The notes under the pieces are model-generated. The model was not told the origin of the DNA. It did not search any database and saw only the letters and a program-made list of their open reading frames with translations. The translations under genes were made by a program, and so were the position numbers. Positions 33,656 through 43,219 of a stretch of DNA of 64,000 bases are shown piece after piece. How positions within the stretch are numbered: the first letter of the stretch is position 1; each line of letters opens with the position of its first letter. Source of the stretch: Zobellella denitrificans (lineage in GTDB: Bacteria > Pseudomonadota > Gammaproteobacteria > Enterobacterales > Aeromonadaceae); the NCBI RefSeq assembly GCF_002237365.1, contig NZ_NMUO01000005.1:1-64000 (forward strand). Direction: 5' to 3'.

Positions 33656-35047
33656 TCAGAACAGGTTGAAGTAGAAGATCACCAGCACGCCGATGGGGGT
33701 AACGTAGCGCACCACCGCATGCCAGAGGGCATGCCACTGCCCGCCCAGCTCGGCCGCCGAGTGCTCCGGCTTCATCACCCAGCCCACGAAGATGGCGGTC
33801 AGCAGGGCGCCGAGCGGCATCATGATGTTGGCGGTGAGGTAGTCGTAGATGTCGAACAGGGTCTTGCCCTCGAAACGTTCGAACATGGCCAGGGGTGCGA
33901 AGTCGGACCAGAGGTTCAACGACAGCACTGTGGTGATGCCCACCAGCCAGGCCGCCAGGCCGCCGCCCACCGCCGCCTTGACCCGGCCCACGCCCTTCTC
34001 TTCGAGGAAGCGCACCAGGGATTCCAGCATGGAGATGGAGGAGGTCCAGGCCGCGAACAGCAGCAGCACGAAGAACAGGGTGGCGAAGAAGCCGCCGCCC
34101 GGCATCTGGCCGAAGGCCACCGGCAGGGTCACGAAGATAAGGCCCGGGCCCTCGCCCGGCTGCAGGCCGTGGGCGAACACCACCGGGAAGATGGCCAGCC
34201 CCGCCAGCAGGGCCACGCACACATCCATGATGGCCACAGTGAAGGAGGTACGGGCGATGGACACGTCCTTCTTCAGGTAGGCGCCGTAGGCCATCATGGC
34301 GCCGCTGGCCAGGCTCAGGGTGAAGAAGGCATGGCCCAGGGCCACCAGTATGGACTCGGCGGTCAGGCTGGAGAAGTCGGGCCGGAACAGGAACACCAGC
34401 GCCTCGCCGAAGTGGCCGGTGGTCATGGCGTAGCCCACCAGGATCAGCAGCAGCACGAACAGCGCCGGCATCAGCCAGGACACCGCCCGCTCCAGGCCGT
34501 GCTTGACGCCGCCGGCGGACACCAGCACCGTCAGCCCCATGAACACCGAGTGCCACAGCAGCAACTGGCCCGGCGAGGCCAGCAGGCCACCGAACATGGC
34601 GCCGGAATCCTCCGCCGCTATGCCGGCAAAGCCGCCCTTGGCCGCCTCCACGATATAGGGCATGGTCCAGCCGGCGATCACGCTGTAGAAGGAGAGGATC
34701 AAAAAAGCCGCCAGGGTGGCCATGATGCCGACCCCGGCCCAGTTCCGGCTGCGCCCTTCGGCCGCCGCCACCGCGCCCATGGTGCCGATGGGGCTCTTGC
34801 CGCCGCGCCGGCCCAGCATGACTTCCGACATCATGATGGGGATGCCGATGATGGCGATGCAGATCAGATACACCAGCACGAAGGCACCACCGCCGTTCTG
34901 GCCGGTGATATAGGGGAACTTCCAGATATTGCCGAGGCCCACCGCCGAGCCCACCGCCGCCATGATAAACACGAAACGGCTGGACCACAGGGCCGGGGTC
35001 ACGCCGGCGCTCTCTTTACCCTGAACATTGGTTGCCACCACAGACAC
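33656..35047 (-). CDS. Sodium-dependent transporter, NSS (SNF) family
   Basis: Na+-coupled amino-acid symporter of the LeuT fold. It has 463 residues and about eleven or twelve helices. The Na+/substrate signature at helix 1 reads FIMAAVGSAVGLGNIWKFPY, followed by ITGQNGGGAFVLVYL; helix 6-8 region has ALGHAFFTLSLASGAMMAYG. Neighbouring hpd suggests tyrosine or another aromatic amino acid as cargo (inference; TyrT/Tnt-type relatives transport tyrosine or tryptophan). An inverted-repeat operator lies just upstream. Confidence 0.9.
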   Translation of the reverse strand: MSVVATNVQGKESAGVTPALWSSRFVFIMAAVGSAVGLGNIWKFPYITGQNGGGAFVLVYLICIAIIGIPIMMSEVMLGRRGGKSPIGTMGAVAAAEGRSRNWAGVGIMATLAAFLILSFYSVIAGWTMPYIVEAAKGGFAGIAAEDSGAMFGGLLASPGQLLLWHSVFMGLTVLVSAGGVKHGLERAVSWLMPALFVLLLILVGYAMTTGHFGEALVFLFRPDFSSLTAESILVALGHAFFTLSLASGAMMAYGAYLKKDVSIARTSFTVAIMDVCVALLAGLAIFPVVFAHGLQPGEGPGLIFVTLPVAFGQMPGGGFFATLFFVLLLFAAWTSSISMLESLVRFLEEKGVGRVKAAVGGGLAAWLVGITTVLSLNLWSDFAPLAMFERFEGKTLFDIYDYLTANIMMPLGALLTAIFVGWVMKPEHSAAELGGQWHALWHAVVRYVTPIGVLVIFYFNLF

Positions 35048-35071
35048 AGCTTCTCCTCCTTTAGCTGTATT

Positions 35072-35127
35072 AGGACAACGTCAGCCACCCCAGCTAAAGG
35101 TGTAAAGTATGGCTGACAGTATGTCCT
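35072..35127. promoter_or_regulatory. Imperfect inverted repeat upstream of the NSS transporter
   Basis: AGGACA-a-CGTCAGCCA (35072-35087) pairs with TGGCTGACag-ta-TGTCCT (35110-35127). A TGTAAA half-site lies in the spacer at 35101. It stands 25-80 bases before the transporter start on the minus strand, so it can be an operator or a leader hairpin; sequence alone does not decide. Confidence 0.5.
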
Positions 35128-35183
35128 GCTATTTTGCCACCATCTTCCCGATTGAAAAAATGGCTGTGGTAAAAAATTAGAGA

Positions 35184-36275
35184 TTATTCGGCCTTGAGCA
35201 CGCCTCGACGGATTTGATCCTCCTCGATAGACTCGAACAAGGCCTGGAAATTGCCCTCGCCGAAGCCTTCGTTACCCTTGCGCTGGATGATTTCGAAGAA
35301 GATCGGGCCGATCACGGTGTCGGTGAAGATCTGCAGCAGGAGCCCCTGGCCCTGGGTCGGCGCCCCGTCCATCAGGATATGGTTCTTGCGCAGCCGGGCC
35401 AGATCCTCGCCGTGGCCGGGCAGGCGGGCGTCCAGCTTCTCGTAGTAGGTGTCGGGGGTGGCCATAAAGCTCATGCCGCCGTCACGCAGGGTTTCCACCG
35501 TGCGGTAGATGTCGTTGGTGCCCAGGGCGATATGCTGGATGCCCTCGCCCTTGTACTGGTGCAGGAACTCCTCGATCTGGCTCTTTTCGTCGGCGGACTC
35601 GTTGATCGGAATGCGGATCTTGCCGCAGGGGCTGGTCATGGCCCGGGACTTGAGCCCGGTGAGCTTGCCCTCGATGTCGAAGTAGCGGATCTCGCGGAAG
35701 TTGAAGTGCTTCTCGTAGAAACCGGCCCAGAGATTCATGTTGCCCATGGCCACGTTGTGGGTGAGGTGGTCGATGTAGGTCAGGCCCACGCCCTGGGGGT
35801 GCTGGTCCACGCCCGGAATGGGGCGGAAGTCCACGTCGTAGATGCTCTGCTCGCCGTAGCGGTCCACCAGGTAGATGAGGGAGCCACCGATGCCCTCGAT
35901 GGCCGGGATCTGCAGTTCCATGGGACCGGCGCCGGAGGCCACCACCCTGGCGCCGTTGGCGGCCAGTTGCTTGATGGCCTGGGCCGCGTCCTTCACCCGG
36001 AACGCCATGGCGTTGGCGCAGGGACCATGGATGCGGGCGAACTGCTCCGCCTGGCTGTTGGGCTCGGCGTTGAGGATAAAGTTGATGTCACCCTGGCGGT
36101 AGAGGGTCACGTTCTTGCTGCGGTGGCGGGCGATGGCGACAAAGCCCAGCCGTTCGAACAGTTGCGCCAGTTGCTCCGGCTCGCTGGAGGCGTACTCCAC
36201 GAACTCGAAGCCATCGGTGCCCAGGGGGTTGTCCCACAAAGAGGATTTTTCCGGTGAAATCGCTTCAGACATCAT
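35184..36275 (-). CDS. hpd: 4-hydroxyphenylpyruvate dioxygenase
   Basis: Fe(II) enzyme converting 4-hydroxyphenylpyruvate to homogentisate in tyrosine catabolism. It has 363 residues. Two VOC-fold halves; the iron ligands are His in [12 protein letters not shown], His in [13 protein letters not shown] and Glu in [20 protein letters not shown]. The start at ATG 36275 (ATGATG) follows AAGGAG. Homogentisate dioxygenase, maleylacetoacetate isomerase and fumarylacetoacetase are not in this window. An Lrp-type gene is divergent, 147 bases away, and may regulate it. Confidence 0.97.
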   Translation of the reverse strand: MMSEAISPEKSSLWDNPLGTDGFEFVEYASSEPEQLAQLFERLGFVAIARHRSKNVTLYRQGDINFILNAEPNSQAEQFARIHGPCANAMAFRVKDAAQAIKQLAANGARVVASGAGPMELQIPAIEGIGGSLIYLVDRYGEQSIYDVDFRPIPGVDQHPQGVGLTYIDHLTHNVAMGNMNLWAGFYEKHFNFREIRYFDIEGKLTGLKSRAMTSPCGKIRIPINESADEKSQIEEFLHQYKGEGIQHIALGTNDIYRTVETLRDGGMSFMATPDTYYEKLDARLPGHGEDLARLRKNHILMDGAPTQGQGLLLQIFTDTVIGPIFFEIIQRKGNEGFGEGNFQALFESIEEDQIRRGVLKAE

Positions 36276-36422
36276 GATTCTTCTCCTTAATCGCCTTGTT
36301 CCATTGGTTCATGCTTCGATGCAATGGAAACAGCATAAGGCAATGCCCACACATTTTGTTTGCAAGTTGTTACATTAAAGTTTAGTTTTTTGCGTGAATG
36401 TTGCATCAAAGAAGGGATCACC

Positions 36423-36902
36423 GTGAGAAAGGCGCACGAAATCGAACTGGACCGCCAGGACGCCCGCCTGCTGCAGGCGCTGCAGGAGAATGGCCGGCTG
36501 AGTAACGTGGAGCTGTCGGAACTCATCCACCTCTCCCCGTCCCAGTGCCAGCGCCGGCGGCAGAAGCTGGAAGAGCTGGGGGTGGTGCAGAAATACGTGG
36601 CCCAGGTGGACCCGGAGAAGGTGGGGCTGCACGTGACCGCGCTGATCAGCGTGACCCTGGGCAAGCACGGCGAGCGCATCGCCGACGAATTCCACCAGGC
36701 CATCCAGCACTTTCCCCAGGTGCTGGAATGCTGGAGCGTCACCGGCGACGCCGACTACATGCTGAAGGTGGTGGCCACCGATCTCAAGAGCCTGTCCGAC
36801 TTTATGATGCACCAGCTGCTCAACCTGAAGACGGTGTCCAACATCCGCTCCAATATCCTGCTCGACAAACTCAAGCACACCACGGTGCTGCCGCTGGGCT
36901 GA
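36423..36902 (+). CDS. Lrp/AsnC family transcriptional regulator (beside hpd)
   Basis: A 159-residue regulator. The N-terminal HTH reads LDRQDARLLQALQENGRLSN then VELSELIHLSPSQCQRRRQK; the C-terminal RAM domain has EKVGLHVTALISVTLGKHG and CWSVTGDADYMLKV, the amino-acid-sensing fold. GTG 36423 is preferred because AGAAGGGA lies just upstream; the in-frame ATG at 36360 would add an AT-rich extension without a ribosome site. Divergent from hpd, it probably controls hpd in response to an amino acid. Confidence 0.92.
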   Translation: MRKAHEIELDRQDARLLQALQENGRLSNVELSELIHLSPSQCQRRRQKLEELGVVQKYVAQVDPEKVGLHVTALISVTLGKHGERIADEFHQAIQHFPQVLECWSVTGDADYMLKVVATDLKSLSDFMMHQLLNLKTVSNIRSNILLDKLKHTTVLPLG

Positions 36903-36914
36903 CAGGCTCGAAAT

Positions 36915-36957
36915 AAAGCCGGCCCGGCGGCCACAAGCCGCAGGGCCGGCTTTAAAA
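36915..36957. terminator. Rho-independent terminator after the Lrp gene
   Basis: AAAGCCGGCCC (36915-36925) pairs with GGGCCGGCTTT (36943-36953) around a 17-base loop that itself contains GCGGC/GCCGC. It is followed by an A-run, so it may work on both strands. Confidence 0.85.
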
Positions 36958-36996
36958 AACCGTTGTAGATCTACAGTACTCGGCCAAAGCGCACTA

Positions 36997-37231
36997 CTCC
37001 ACCGACACGCCGTAAACCCCTCCCTGGGGGCTCCGCCGCGCCATCCCTGACGCGGAGGGTCGGCGGAGCAGTACCCTTTGTCCTCCCCAATGTTTCGGTA
37101 CCTCCTGTTGGTATCACCATCGGACGACATCGGGGCTTGAAAGAGGCAACAGGGTTGCCTCCACCGACCGTCACATGCCAGGGATGGCATGTGCGAGCGT
37201 ACAGGGATGTATTCACAGCGTGTCGGTGGAG
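36997..37231 (+). repeat. MITE-like family A element, long form (235 bp)
   Basis: Terminal inverted repeats are perfect: CTCCACCGACACGC (36997-37010) and GCGTGTCGGTGGAG (37218-37231). The interior shares GGGGGCTCCGCCGCGCCATC, TTTGTCCTCCCC, CATCGGGGCTTGAAAGAGGC and the ACATGCCAGGGATGGCATGT hairpin with the copy at 23882. Flanking GATCTACAGTACTCGGCCAA and TGGCCCTGTTG are also shared with other copies. No open frame is credible. Confidence 0.88.
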
Positions 37232-37323
37232 GTGGCCCTGTTGACTCTTTGCTGAGTCGTTACAGACAAGCTTCGCAAAGACCTTAAACAGGCTTTCAGT
37301 GCTTCACCAGCCGGGGTTCCGGC

Positions 37324-38334
37324 TCAGCCCAGGCTGAGGGGATGGTGGCAGGCCACCTGCTGGGTGGCGCTGAACTCCCGCGCCGCCGGGGCGGCCTGCC
37401 TGCACTGCTCGGTGGCGAAACGGCAGCGCGGGTGGAAGGCGCAACCCGAAGGAGGCGAAATCGGGTTGGGCACCTCACCGGTGACCGGGGTCCGCTCCTT
37501 GTGGATCACCTCCATGCTGGGAATGGCGTCCATCAGCATGCGGGTATAGGGATGGCGGGGCCGGTTGAACACCTCCTCCACCGTGCCCACCTCCACCAGC
37601 CGGCCCAGGTACATGATGCCGACCCGGTCGGAAAAGTGGGACACCACCGACATGTCGTGGCTGATAAAGAGGTAGGTCAGGCCCAGCTCCTGCTGCAGAT
37701 CCTTCATCAGGTTGAGCACCTGGGCCTGCACCGACACGTCCAGGGCCGAGGTGGGCTCGTCGCAGATCAGAAACTCGGGCTCGCCGGCCAGGGCCCGGGC
37801 GATGGAGATGCGCTGGCGCTGGCCGCCGGAGAACTCGTGGGGGAACTTGTCCATGTCCGAGGCCGCCAGCCCCACCTGCTCCAGCAGTTGCCCCACCCGG
37901 CGCCGGCCTTGCTCCCGGCCGTTGATCATGCCGAACAGCACCAGCGGCTCGGCCACGATGCGCTCCACCTTCCAGCGCGGATTGAGGCTGGCGAAGGGAT
38001 CCTGGAAGATCATCTGGCAGCGGCGGCGGATATACTGGCGCTGCTCGCGGCTGGCCGTCGCCAGCCGGGTGCCCTGGTAGCTGATGTCGCCCTCGGTCGG
38101 CCGGTACAGGCCCGACAGCAGCCGGGCCACCGTCGACTTGCCGCAGCCGGACTCCCCCACCAGGCTGAAGGTTTCGCCCCTGCGGATCTGGAAGTCGATG
38201 CCGCGCACCGCGTGCACATAGGTTTTTTCCGCCCGGTTCAGCAGGCGATGGATAAAGGGCCTGGAAATATCGAACTTGATATGCAGGTTGCGTACCTCTA
38301 CCAGCTCGGTCCCGGTGATCATCTCGCTCATCAT
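37324..38334 (-). CDS. Peptide/opine-type ABC transporter ATP-binding protein (DppF/OppF-like)
   Basis: Second ATPase of a five-gene importer. It has 336 residues. Walker A GESGCGKST, Q-loop MIFQDPFASLNPRW, signature FSGGQRQRISIARAL, Walker B FLICDEPTSALD. The C-terminal oligopeptide-ABC extension has the Cys cluster GCAFHPRCRFATEQC. The start ATG (38334) overlaps the stop of the partner ATPase as ATGA; a second ATG follows at once. Last gene of the importer operon, whose order is binding protein, permease, permease, ATPase, ATPase. Confidence 0.94.
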   Translation of the reverse strand: MMSEMITGTELVEVRNLHIKFDISRPFIHRLLNRAEKTYVHAVRGIDFQIRRGETFSLVGESGCGKSTVARLLSGLYRPTEGDISYQGTRLATASREQRQYIRRRCQMIFQDPFASLNPRWKVERIVAEPLVLFGMINGREQGRRRVGQLLEQVGLAASDMDKFPHEFSGGQRQRISIARALAGEPEFLICDEPTSALDVSVQAQVLNLMKDLQQELGLTYLFISHDMSVVSHFSDRVGIMYLGRLVEVGTVEEVFNRPRHPYTRMLMDAIPSMEVIHKERTPVTGEVPNPISPPSGCAFHPRCRFATEQCRQAAPAAREFSATQQVACHHPLSLG

Positions 38335-39329
38335 GCCAGCTCCTCTTGCTTGACTTTCAAACAGGCGACCCGGGAGTCCCCCACTTTTTCCAGCACCGGC
38401 GCCTGCTGCCGGCATTCGGCCCCGCTGTGCGGGCAGCGCGGATTGAAGGCGCAGCCCGGGGGGATGGCGTTGAGCCGGGGCATGGCGCCGGGGATCTGGG
38501 ACAGCCTGGGTTCGCGCACCCCGATGCGGGGGATGGAGGCCATCAGCCCGGCGGTATAGGGGTGGTGCGGCGCCTTGAGCACCGCCTCGACCGGGCCGAT
38601 TTCCACCAGCCGGCCGGCGTACATCACCGCCACCCGATCGCAGATCTCGGCGATCACCCCCATGTCGTGGGTCACCAGCATCACCGAAGCCTGGTGCTGC
38701 TTGCACAGCCGCCTAAGCAGTTGCAGCACCTGGGCCTGCACCGACACGTCCAGGGCCGTGGTCGGCTCGTCGGCGATGATCACCCTGGGCTCGACGCACA
38801 GCGCCAGGGCGATCACGATGCGCTGGCGCATGCCGCCGGAAAACTGGTGCGGATACTGATCGATGCGCTGCTCCGCCGCCGGTATGCCCACTTCCTGCAT
38901 CAGCTTCAGCGCCTTGTCCCGCGCCGCCTGGTAGGACAGGGGCAGGTGGGTCTGGATGGTCTCGATCAGCTGCTTGCCCACCGTCATCACCGGGTTCAGG
39001 CTGGTCAGGGGATCCTGGAAGATGGCCCCGATCTCCTTGCCGCGCAGCAGCCGGCGCCGCTCCTCGTCCAGATCGTCGATGCGCTGGCCGTAGAGGCGGA
39101 TCTGCCCCGAGGCGATCCGTCCCGGCGGCTCGAGCAGGCCGGTGATGGCCGAGCCGGTAAGGGACTTGCCGGCCCCCGACTCGCCCACCACCCCGAGGAT
39201 TTCGCCCGCCCGCATCTCGAAGGACACCTGCTGGATCGCCTTGAGGTTGCCCTTGCGATGGCTGAATTCGATGCACAGATCCTCGACCTGCAGCACCACC
39301 TCGCCACTGTTGTTGCTTCCATTCGCCAT
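38331..39329 (-). CDS. Peptide/opine-type ABC transporter ATP-binding protein (DppD/OppD-like)
   Basis: First ATPase of the importer, 332 residues. Walker A GESGAGKSLTG, Q-loop AIFQDPLTSLNPVM, signature FSGGMRQRIVIALAL, Walker B VIIADEPTTALD, and the C-terminal Cys cluster GCAFNPRCPHSGAEC. The extra Met-Ala-Asn-Gly-Ser head before VVLQVEDLCIEF is short. The start ATG 39329 follows AAGGAG. It acts with the other ATPase as a heterodimer on the inner face of the membrane. Confidence 0.94.
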   Translation of the reverse strand: MANGSNNSGEVVLQVEDLCIEFSHRKGNLKAIQQVSFEMRAGEILGVVGESGAGKSLTGSAITGLLEPPGRIASGQIRLYGQRIDDLDEERRRLLRGKEIGAIFQDPLTSLNPVMTVGKQLIETIQTHLPLSYQAARDKALKLMQEVGIPAAEQRIDQYPHQFSGGMRQRIVIALALCVEPRVIIADEPTTALDVSVQAQVLQLLRRLCKQHQASVMLVTHDMGVIAEICDRVAVMYAGRLVEIGPVEAVLKAPHHPYTAGLMASIPRIGVREPRLSQIPGAMPRLNAIPPGCAFNPRCPHSGAECRQQAPVLEKVGDSRVACLKVKQEELA

Positions 39330-39339
39330 GTTGTGCTCC

Positions 39340-40329
39340 TTAACGCAGCTTGGGGTTGAGGGCGTCGCGCAGCCAGTCGCCCACCAGGTTGACCGACAGC
39401 GCCAGCACCACCAGCACCAGGGAGGGGAACACCACCACCCACCACTGGCCGGAGAACAGGTACTTGTTGCCCTCGTTGATCAGGGTGCCGAGGGACGGCT
39501 GGTTGGGCGGCATGCCCACCCCGAGGAAGGACAGGGTGGCCTCGGTGAGCACCGCCAGCGCCAGGTGCAGGGTGGCCAGCACCAGCACCGGGCTCAGCAC
39601 GTTCGGCAGTATGTGCAGGAACATGATGCGCAGGTTGCCGCTGCCCATGACCTTGGCGGCCTGCACGTATTCCTTGTGGCCTTCCAGCAGGGTGCAGCCG
39701 CGCACGGTGCGGGCGTACTGCATCCAGCCGGTGAGGGTGATGGAGATGACGATGATGTACACCGCCATCTGCTCGTGCATCTCCTGGGGCAGCAGGCCCC
39801 GGGCCGCGCCGCTCACCAGCAGGGCGAACATGATGGTGGGAAAGCTCAGCATGGCGTCCGCCAGGCGCATGATCAGGGCGTCGACGGTGCCGCCGAAATA
39901 GCCGCTGACCACCCCCAGGGTAACACCCAGGGCCATGGCGCAGAGCACGCTGATAAAGCCGACGATCAGGGACACCCGCAGGCCGTAGAGGATCAGCGAG
40001 TAGACGTCCCGTCCCTGGATGTCGGTGCCCAGCCAGAAGCGGGCCTCGCCGCTTTCCACCCAGGCCGGGGGCAGTTCCGAGTCCATCAGATCGAAGGCGG
40101 CCATGTCGAAGGGGTTGTAGTGGGACAGCAAAGGCGCGCAGATGCCGGCGAACAGCAGCAGCGCCAGCACCGCCGTGGCCACCACCGTCAGCCGGGAAGT
40201 GCGGAAGTTGTAGCACAGATCGCTGTCCACGAAGGCCAGCCAGCCCTGCCACAGGCGCGTCGCATAGCCGGGCCGGGACGCCTTGCCCTCGGCGGCCGGT
40301 GCCGGTTTGGAGACGGTATCGATATCCAT
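39340..40329 (-). CDS. Peptide/opine-type ABC transporter permease (DppC-like)
   Basis: A 329-residue inner-membrane permease. A cytoplasmic N-terminal stretch of about 45 residues precedes six helices; the DppC-type head FWLGTDIQGRDVYSLILYGL and the EAA coupling loop YVQAAKVMGSGNLRIMFLHI then LPNVLSPV are present. C-terminal GDWLRDALNPKLR is typical. Fifteen bases separate it from the other permease gene; GAGGTAACCC precedes its ATG. Confidence 0.93.
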   Translation of the reverse strand: MDIDTVSKPAPAAEGKASRPGYATRLWQGWLAFVDSDLCYNFRTSRLTVVATAVLALLLFAGICAPLLSHYNPFDMAAFDLMDSELPPAWVESGEARFWLGTDIQGRDVYSLILYGLRVSLIVGFISVLCAMALGVTLGVVSGYFGGTVDALIMRLADAMLSFPTIMFALLVSGAARGLLPQEMHEQMAVYIIVISITLTGWMQYARTVRGCTLLEGHKEYVQAAKVMGSGNLRIMFLHILPNVLSPVLVLATLHLALAVLTEATLSFLGVGMPPNQPSLGTLINEGNKYLFSGQWWVVVFPSLVLVVLALSVNLVGDWLRDALNPKLR

Positions 40330-40343
40330 GGGTTACCTCGTCC

Positions 40344-41315
40344 TTAATGGTTGCTGGATTTCATGCGCGGATCTATCACCCGGTAGAGGATGTCGACCAG
40401 GGTATTGATGCAGATGAAGATCAGGGAGATGAACACCAGATAAGCAGAGATCACCGGTATATCCACGTAGTTCACCGCCTGGATAAACAACAGCCCCATG
40501 CCCGGCCACTGGAACACCGTCTCGGTGACCACGGCGAAGGCGATCAGCCCCCCGATCTGCAGGCCGACGATGGTGATCACCGGCAGCAGGGAGTTGCGCA
40601 GGGCATGGCCGTAGTTGATGCTGCGCTGGCGGATGCCGCGGGCCTTGGCGAACTTGATGTAGTCGGTGCGCAGCACCTCCTTCATCTCGCTGCGCACCAG
40701 GCGCATGATCATGGTGATCATGAACAGCGCCAGGGACAGGGCCGGCAATATGATGGAGGCCCAGCCCGACTTGCTGAACAATCCGGTGCTCCACCAGCCG
40801 AGATCCATCACCTCGCCCCGGCCGTGGGACGGCAGCCAGCCCAGCCAGACGGAGAAGATGATGATAAGGGCGATGCCGGCGATAAAGCTGGGCAGCGACA
40901 CCCCTACCAGGGAAATGGTCTGCACCAGGCTGGTGAGCCACTTGTTGCGCGACAGCGAGACCCAGACCCCCGCCGGCAATCCCACCGCCAGGGAGATGAT
41001 CACGGCGACGAACACCAGCTCCAGGGTGGCGGGCAACCGCTCGGTGATCAGGTTGAGCACTTCCATCTTGTTGTAGTAGGAAATGCCAAAATCGCCCTGG
41101 GCGATGTTGCCCACGAAGCGGGCGTACTGGGTAATGACGGAATCGTTAAGACCCAGCTTTTCCCGCAGCTCTTCCCGCTCCAGCGGGGTGGCGCTCTCGG
41201 GCAGCATGTTGTCGACCGGATCGCCGACGAACTGGAACATCACGAAGGCGATCAAGGCCACCGACAGCATCAGCCCGCAGGCCTGGATCAAGCGCTGGAT
41301 AATAAAAGCCAACAT
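40344..41315 (-). CDS. Peptide/opine-type ABC transporter permease (DppB-like)
   Basis: A 323-residue permease starting MLAFIIQRLIQACGLMLSVA, with the large periplasmic loop (GDPVDNMLPESATPLEREEL) and GDFGISYYNKMEVLNLITER before the core helices. The EAA loop reads YIKFAKARGIRQRSINYGHA. A DppB family member. The start follows AAGGAGTGAAC. Confidence 0.93.
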   Translation of the reverse strand: MLAFIIQRLIQACGLMLSVALIAFVMFQFVGDPVDNMLPESATPLEREELREKLGLNDSVITQYARFVGNIAQGDFGISYYNKMEVLNLITERLPATLELVFVAVIISLAVGLPAGVWVSLSRNKWLTSLVQTISLVGVSLPSFIAGIALIIIFSVWLGWLPSHGRGEVMDLGWWSTGLFSKSGWASIILPALSLALFMITMIMRLVRSEMKEVLRTDYIKFAKARGIRQRSINYGHALRNSLLPVITIVGLQIGGLIAFAVVTETVFQWPGMGLLFIQAVNYVDIPVISAYLVFISLIFICINTLVDILYRVIDPRMKSSNH

Positions 41316-41361
41316 AGTTCACTCCTTTGATGGGAAATGAGGGCCCGCGGGCCCCCTTGTC

Positions 41362-42951
41362 CTAGTTCAGGCTGGCGTACCAGAGCCGTACCACGTTGTC
41401 CGGGTTCTGGGTGATCGACAGCTTGTCGGAGGTCGCCCAGGCCACCGGCTCGAAGTGCAGGGGCAGGAAAGGCAGTTCCTGCTGGGCCAGCGCCAGCACC
41501 TCGCCCATCAGATCGGCCCGGATCTGCTGATCCAGCTCGGTGTTGGACTGCTCGATCAGCCGGTCTATGGTGTCGTTCTTGAAGCGGGGGATATTGAAGG
41601 CGCCGTAGATGCCGCCGTCGCGGGAGTGGAGCAGTTGCTGGTTGATGCTGTAGGCATCGTACAGGGGCAGGTTGGCCCACCCCAGTACCGCCACGTCGGT
41701 ACGGCCGTTGTCGCGGATCTGGGAATAGACGCTGCGCGGATGCACGTTGAGGCTGCTGTCGATGCCGATCCGCGCCCAGTAGCGCTGCACCGCCTGGCAC
41801 CATTGCTCCGCATTGAGGTAGTAGCCCTGCTCGCAGTCGAAGGCCAGCTTGAAGCCCTTCGGGTAGCCGGCCTCGGCCAGCAGCGCCTTGGCCCGCTCGG
41901 GATCGTAGCCGAGTTCGACCCCGCGTTCGGCGTCGAAGCCGGCGATGGCCGGGGCCACGAAGGTGTTGGCCACGTCGGTCATGCCGCGCATGATCTTCTT
42001 GACGATCGCCTCCCGGTCGATTGCCATGTGCATGGCCTCGCGCACCCGCCGGTCCTGGAGCGGGTTCTTGCCGTCCACATTGCCCGCGTTCAGCTCATCG
42101 GCCATGTTCAGGGACAGGAAGATCACCCGCAGCGAGGGCCGGACCATGACCTCCACGCGCTTTTCCTTCTCCAGCCGGGGCAGGTCCTGCAGGGGGACGT
42201 CGCTCACCAGATCGAACTCCCCGGCCAGGATGCCGGCCAGGCGGGTAGCGTCGGATGACACCGGCTTGTAGATGATGCGATCGATATTGTGCTGCGCCTG
42301 GTCGCCGTTCCACCAGTCCGCATTCTTCACCAGCACCATCTCGGCGTCACGCCGGCGGCTTTCCAGCCGGAAGGGGCCGGTGCCGTTGGTGTTGTTGGTG
42401 GCGTAGCCTTCGGTGCCCTTGCTCATGCTGGTGGGCTCCAGCGCCCGGTGCTCTTCCATCCATTCCTTGTCCATCATCAGGATGCCGCTCAGCTCGTTGA
42501 GGGCGATGGGAGATTTGGAGCTCAGCCGGATATCGACGGTGTACTCGTCCACCTTCACCGCCTCCTTGATGGAAGAGGCGTTGCCGCGGATGCCGGAGTC
42601 CGGGTGGGTGACCCGGGCGATGGAGGCGACCACGTCGTCGGCATTGAAGTCGTTACCGTTGTGGAAGCGGACCCCTTCACGCAGGTAGAAGCGCAGGGTG
42701 GTGTCGTCCCGTTGCTCCCAACGGGTGGCCAGGGCCCCTTCCATCTCCAGTTGCTCGTTCCATTGCACCAGGCCTTCATAGATATGGTTCTGGAACGCCA
42801 GGGCCGGGGTCGAGGCGAAGGCGTAAGGGTCCAGGGTGGGGATATCCGACTGCTGGGCCCAGCGCACCACCTTTTCCGCCATCGCCGGTTGTGCCATCAG
42901 GCTGCACGAAGCCGCCATCAGGCAGGCTGCTACCGTCTTGAGTTTCATCAT
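41362..42951 (-). CDS. Periplasmic substrate-binding protein of the peptide/opine ABC importer (SBP family 5)
   Basis: A 529-residue SBP_bac_5 protein. The signal peptide MKLKTVAACLMAASCSLMAQ then PAMA is cut before EKVVRW. Family marks are IPTLDPYAFASTPALAFQNH, LREGVRFHNGNDFNADDVVA, NGTGPFRLESRRR and VREAMHMAIDREAIVKKIM. It has the length of dipeptide/opine/nickel-type receptors, so the ligand class is small peptides, opines or amino-acid conjugates. First gene of the operon; its promoter faces an amidohydrolase gene and carries a palindromic 12-mer. Confidence 0.93.
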   Translation of the reverse strand: MMKLKTVAACLMAASCSLMAQPAMAEKVVRWAQQSDIPTLDPYAFASTPALAFQNHIYEGLVQWNEQLEMEGALATRWEQRDDTTLRFYLREGVRFHNGNDFNADDVVASIARVTHPDSGIRGNASSIKEAVKVDEYTVDIRLSSKSPIALNELSGILMMDKEWMEEHRALEPTSMSKGTEGYATNNTNGTGPFRLESRRRDAEMVLVKNADWWNGDQAQHNIDRIIYKPVSSDATRLAGILAGEFDLVSDVPLQDLPRLEKEKRVEVMVRPSLRVIFLSLNMADELNAGNVDGKNPLQDRRVREAMHMAIDREAIVKKIMRGMTDVANTFVAPAIAGFDAERGVELGYDPERAKALLAEAGYPKGFKLAFDCEQGYYLNAEQWCQAVQRYWARIGIDSSLNVHPRSVYSQIRDNGRTDVAVLGWANLPLYDAYSINQQLLHSRDGGIYGAFNIPRFKNDTIDRLIEQSNTELDQQIRADLMGEVLALAQQELPFLPLHFEPVAWATSDKLSITQNPDNVVRLWYASLN

Positions 42952-43073
42952 CTACTACCTTCCCTGTGAGTGAAAAACACCGGCTTGGCCGGCCTGGCAG
43001 TCCGGGGGCCGCACTGGCCACACCGGACTTTGTCTGTACGTTAGCTTTGCATCTATTAACAAATCAATATAAA

Positions 43074-43085
43074 ATTGCTAACAAT
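43074..43085. promoter_or_regulatory. Palindromic operator candidate, ATTGCTAACAAT
   Basis: ATTGCTAACAAT, within the longer palindrome AAATTG-CTAA-CAATTT, lies in the 268-bp divergent region between the importer operon and the first amidohydrolase. Its reverse complement occurs at 47708-47719 upstream of the exported aspartoacylase-like gene. ATTG-N4-CAAT spacing suits FCD/GntR repressors, and such a gene lies at 47912. The rest of the gap is AT-rich and presumably holds both promoters. Confidence 0.55.
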
Positions 43086-43219
43086 TTACACACCATGTGA
43101 TATCAATCAAAAAACACAAAGTTACCACTCGGTAAGATGAGTCCAGTCCCGGGCAGCGGATCGCTGCCCTCACTCAAACACAAGGGGTCCGCCTTCGATA
43201 GGACCAACAGGGAGCAACC

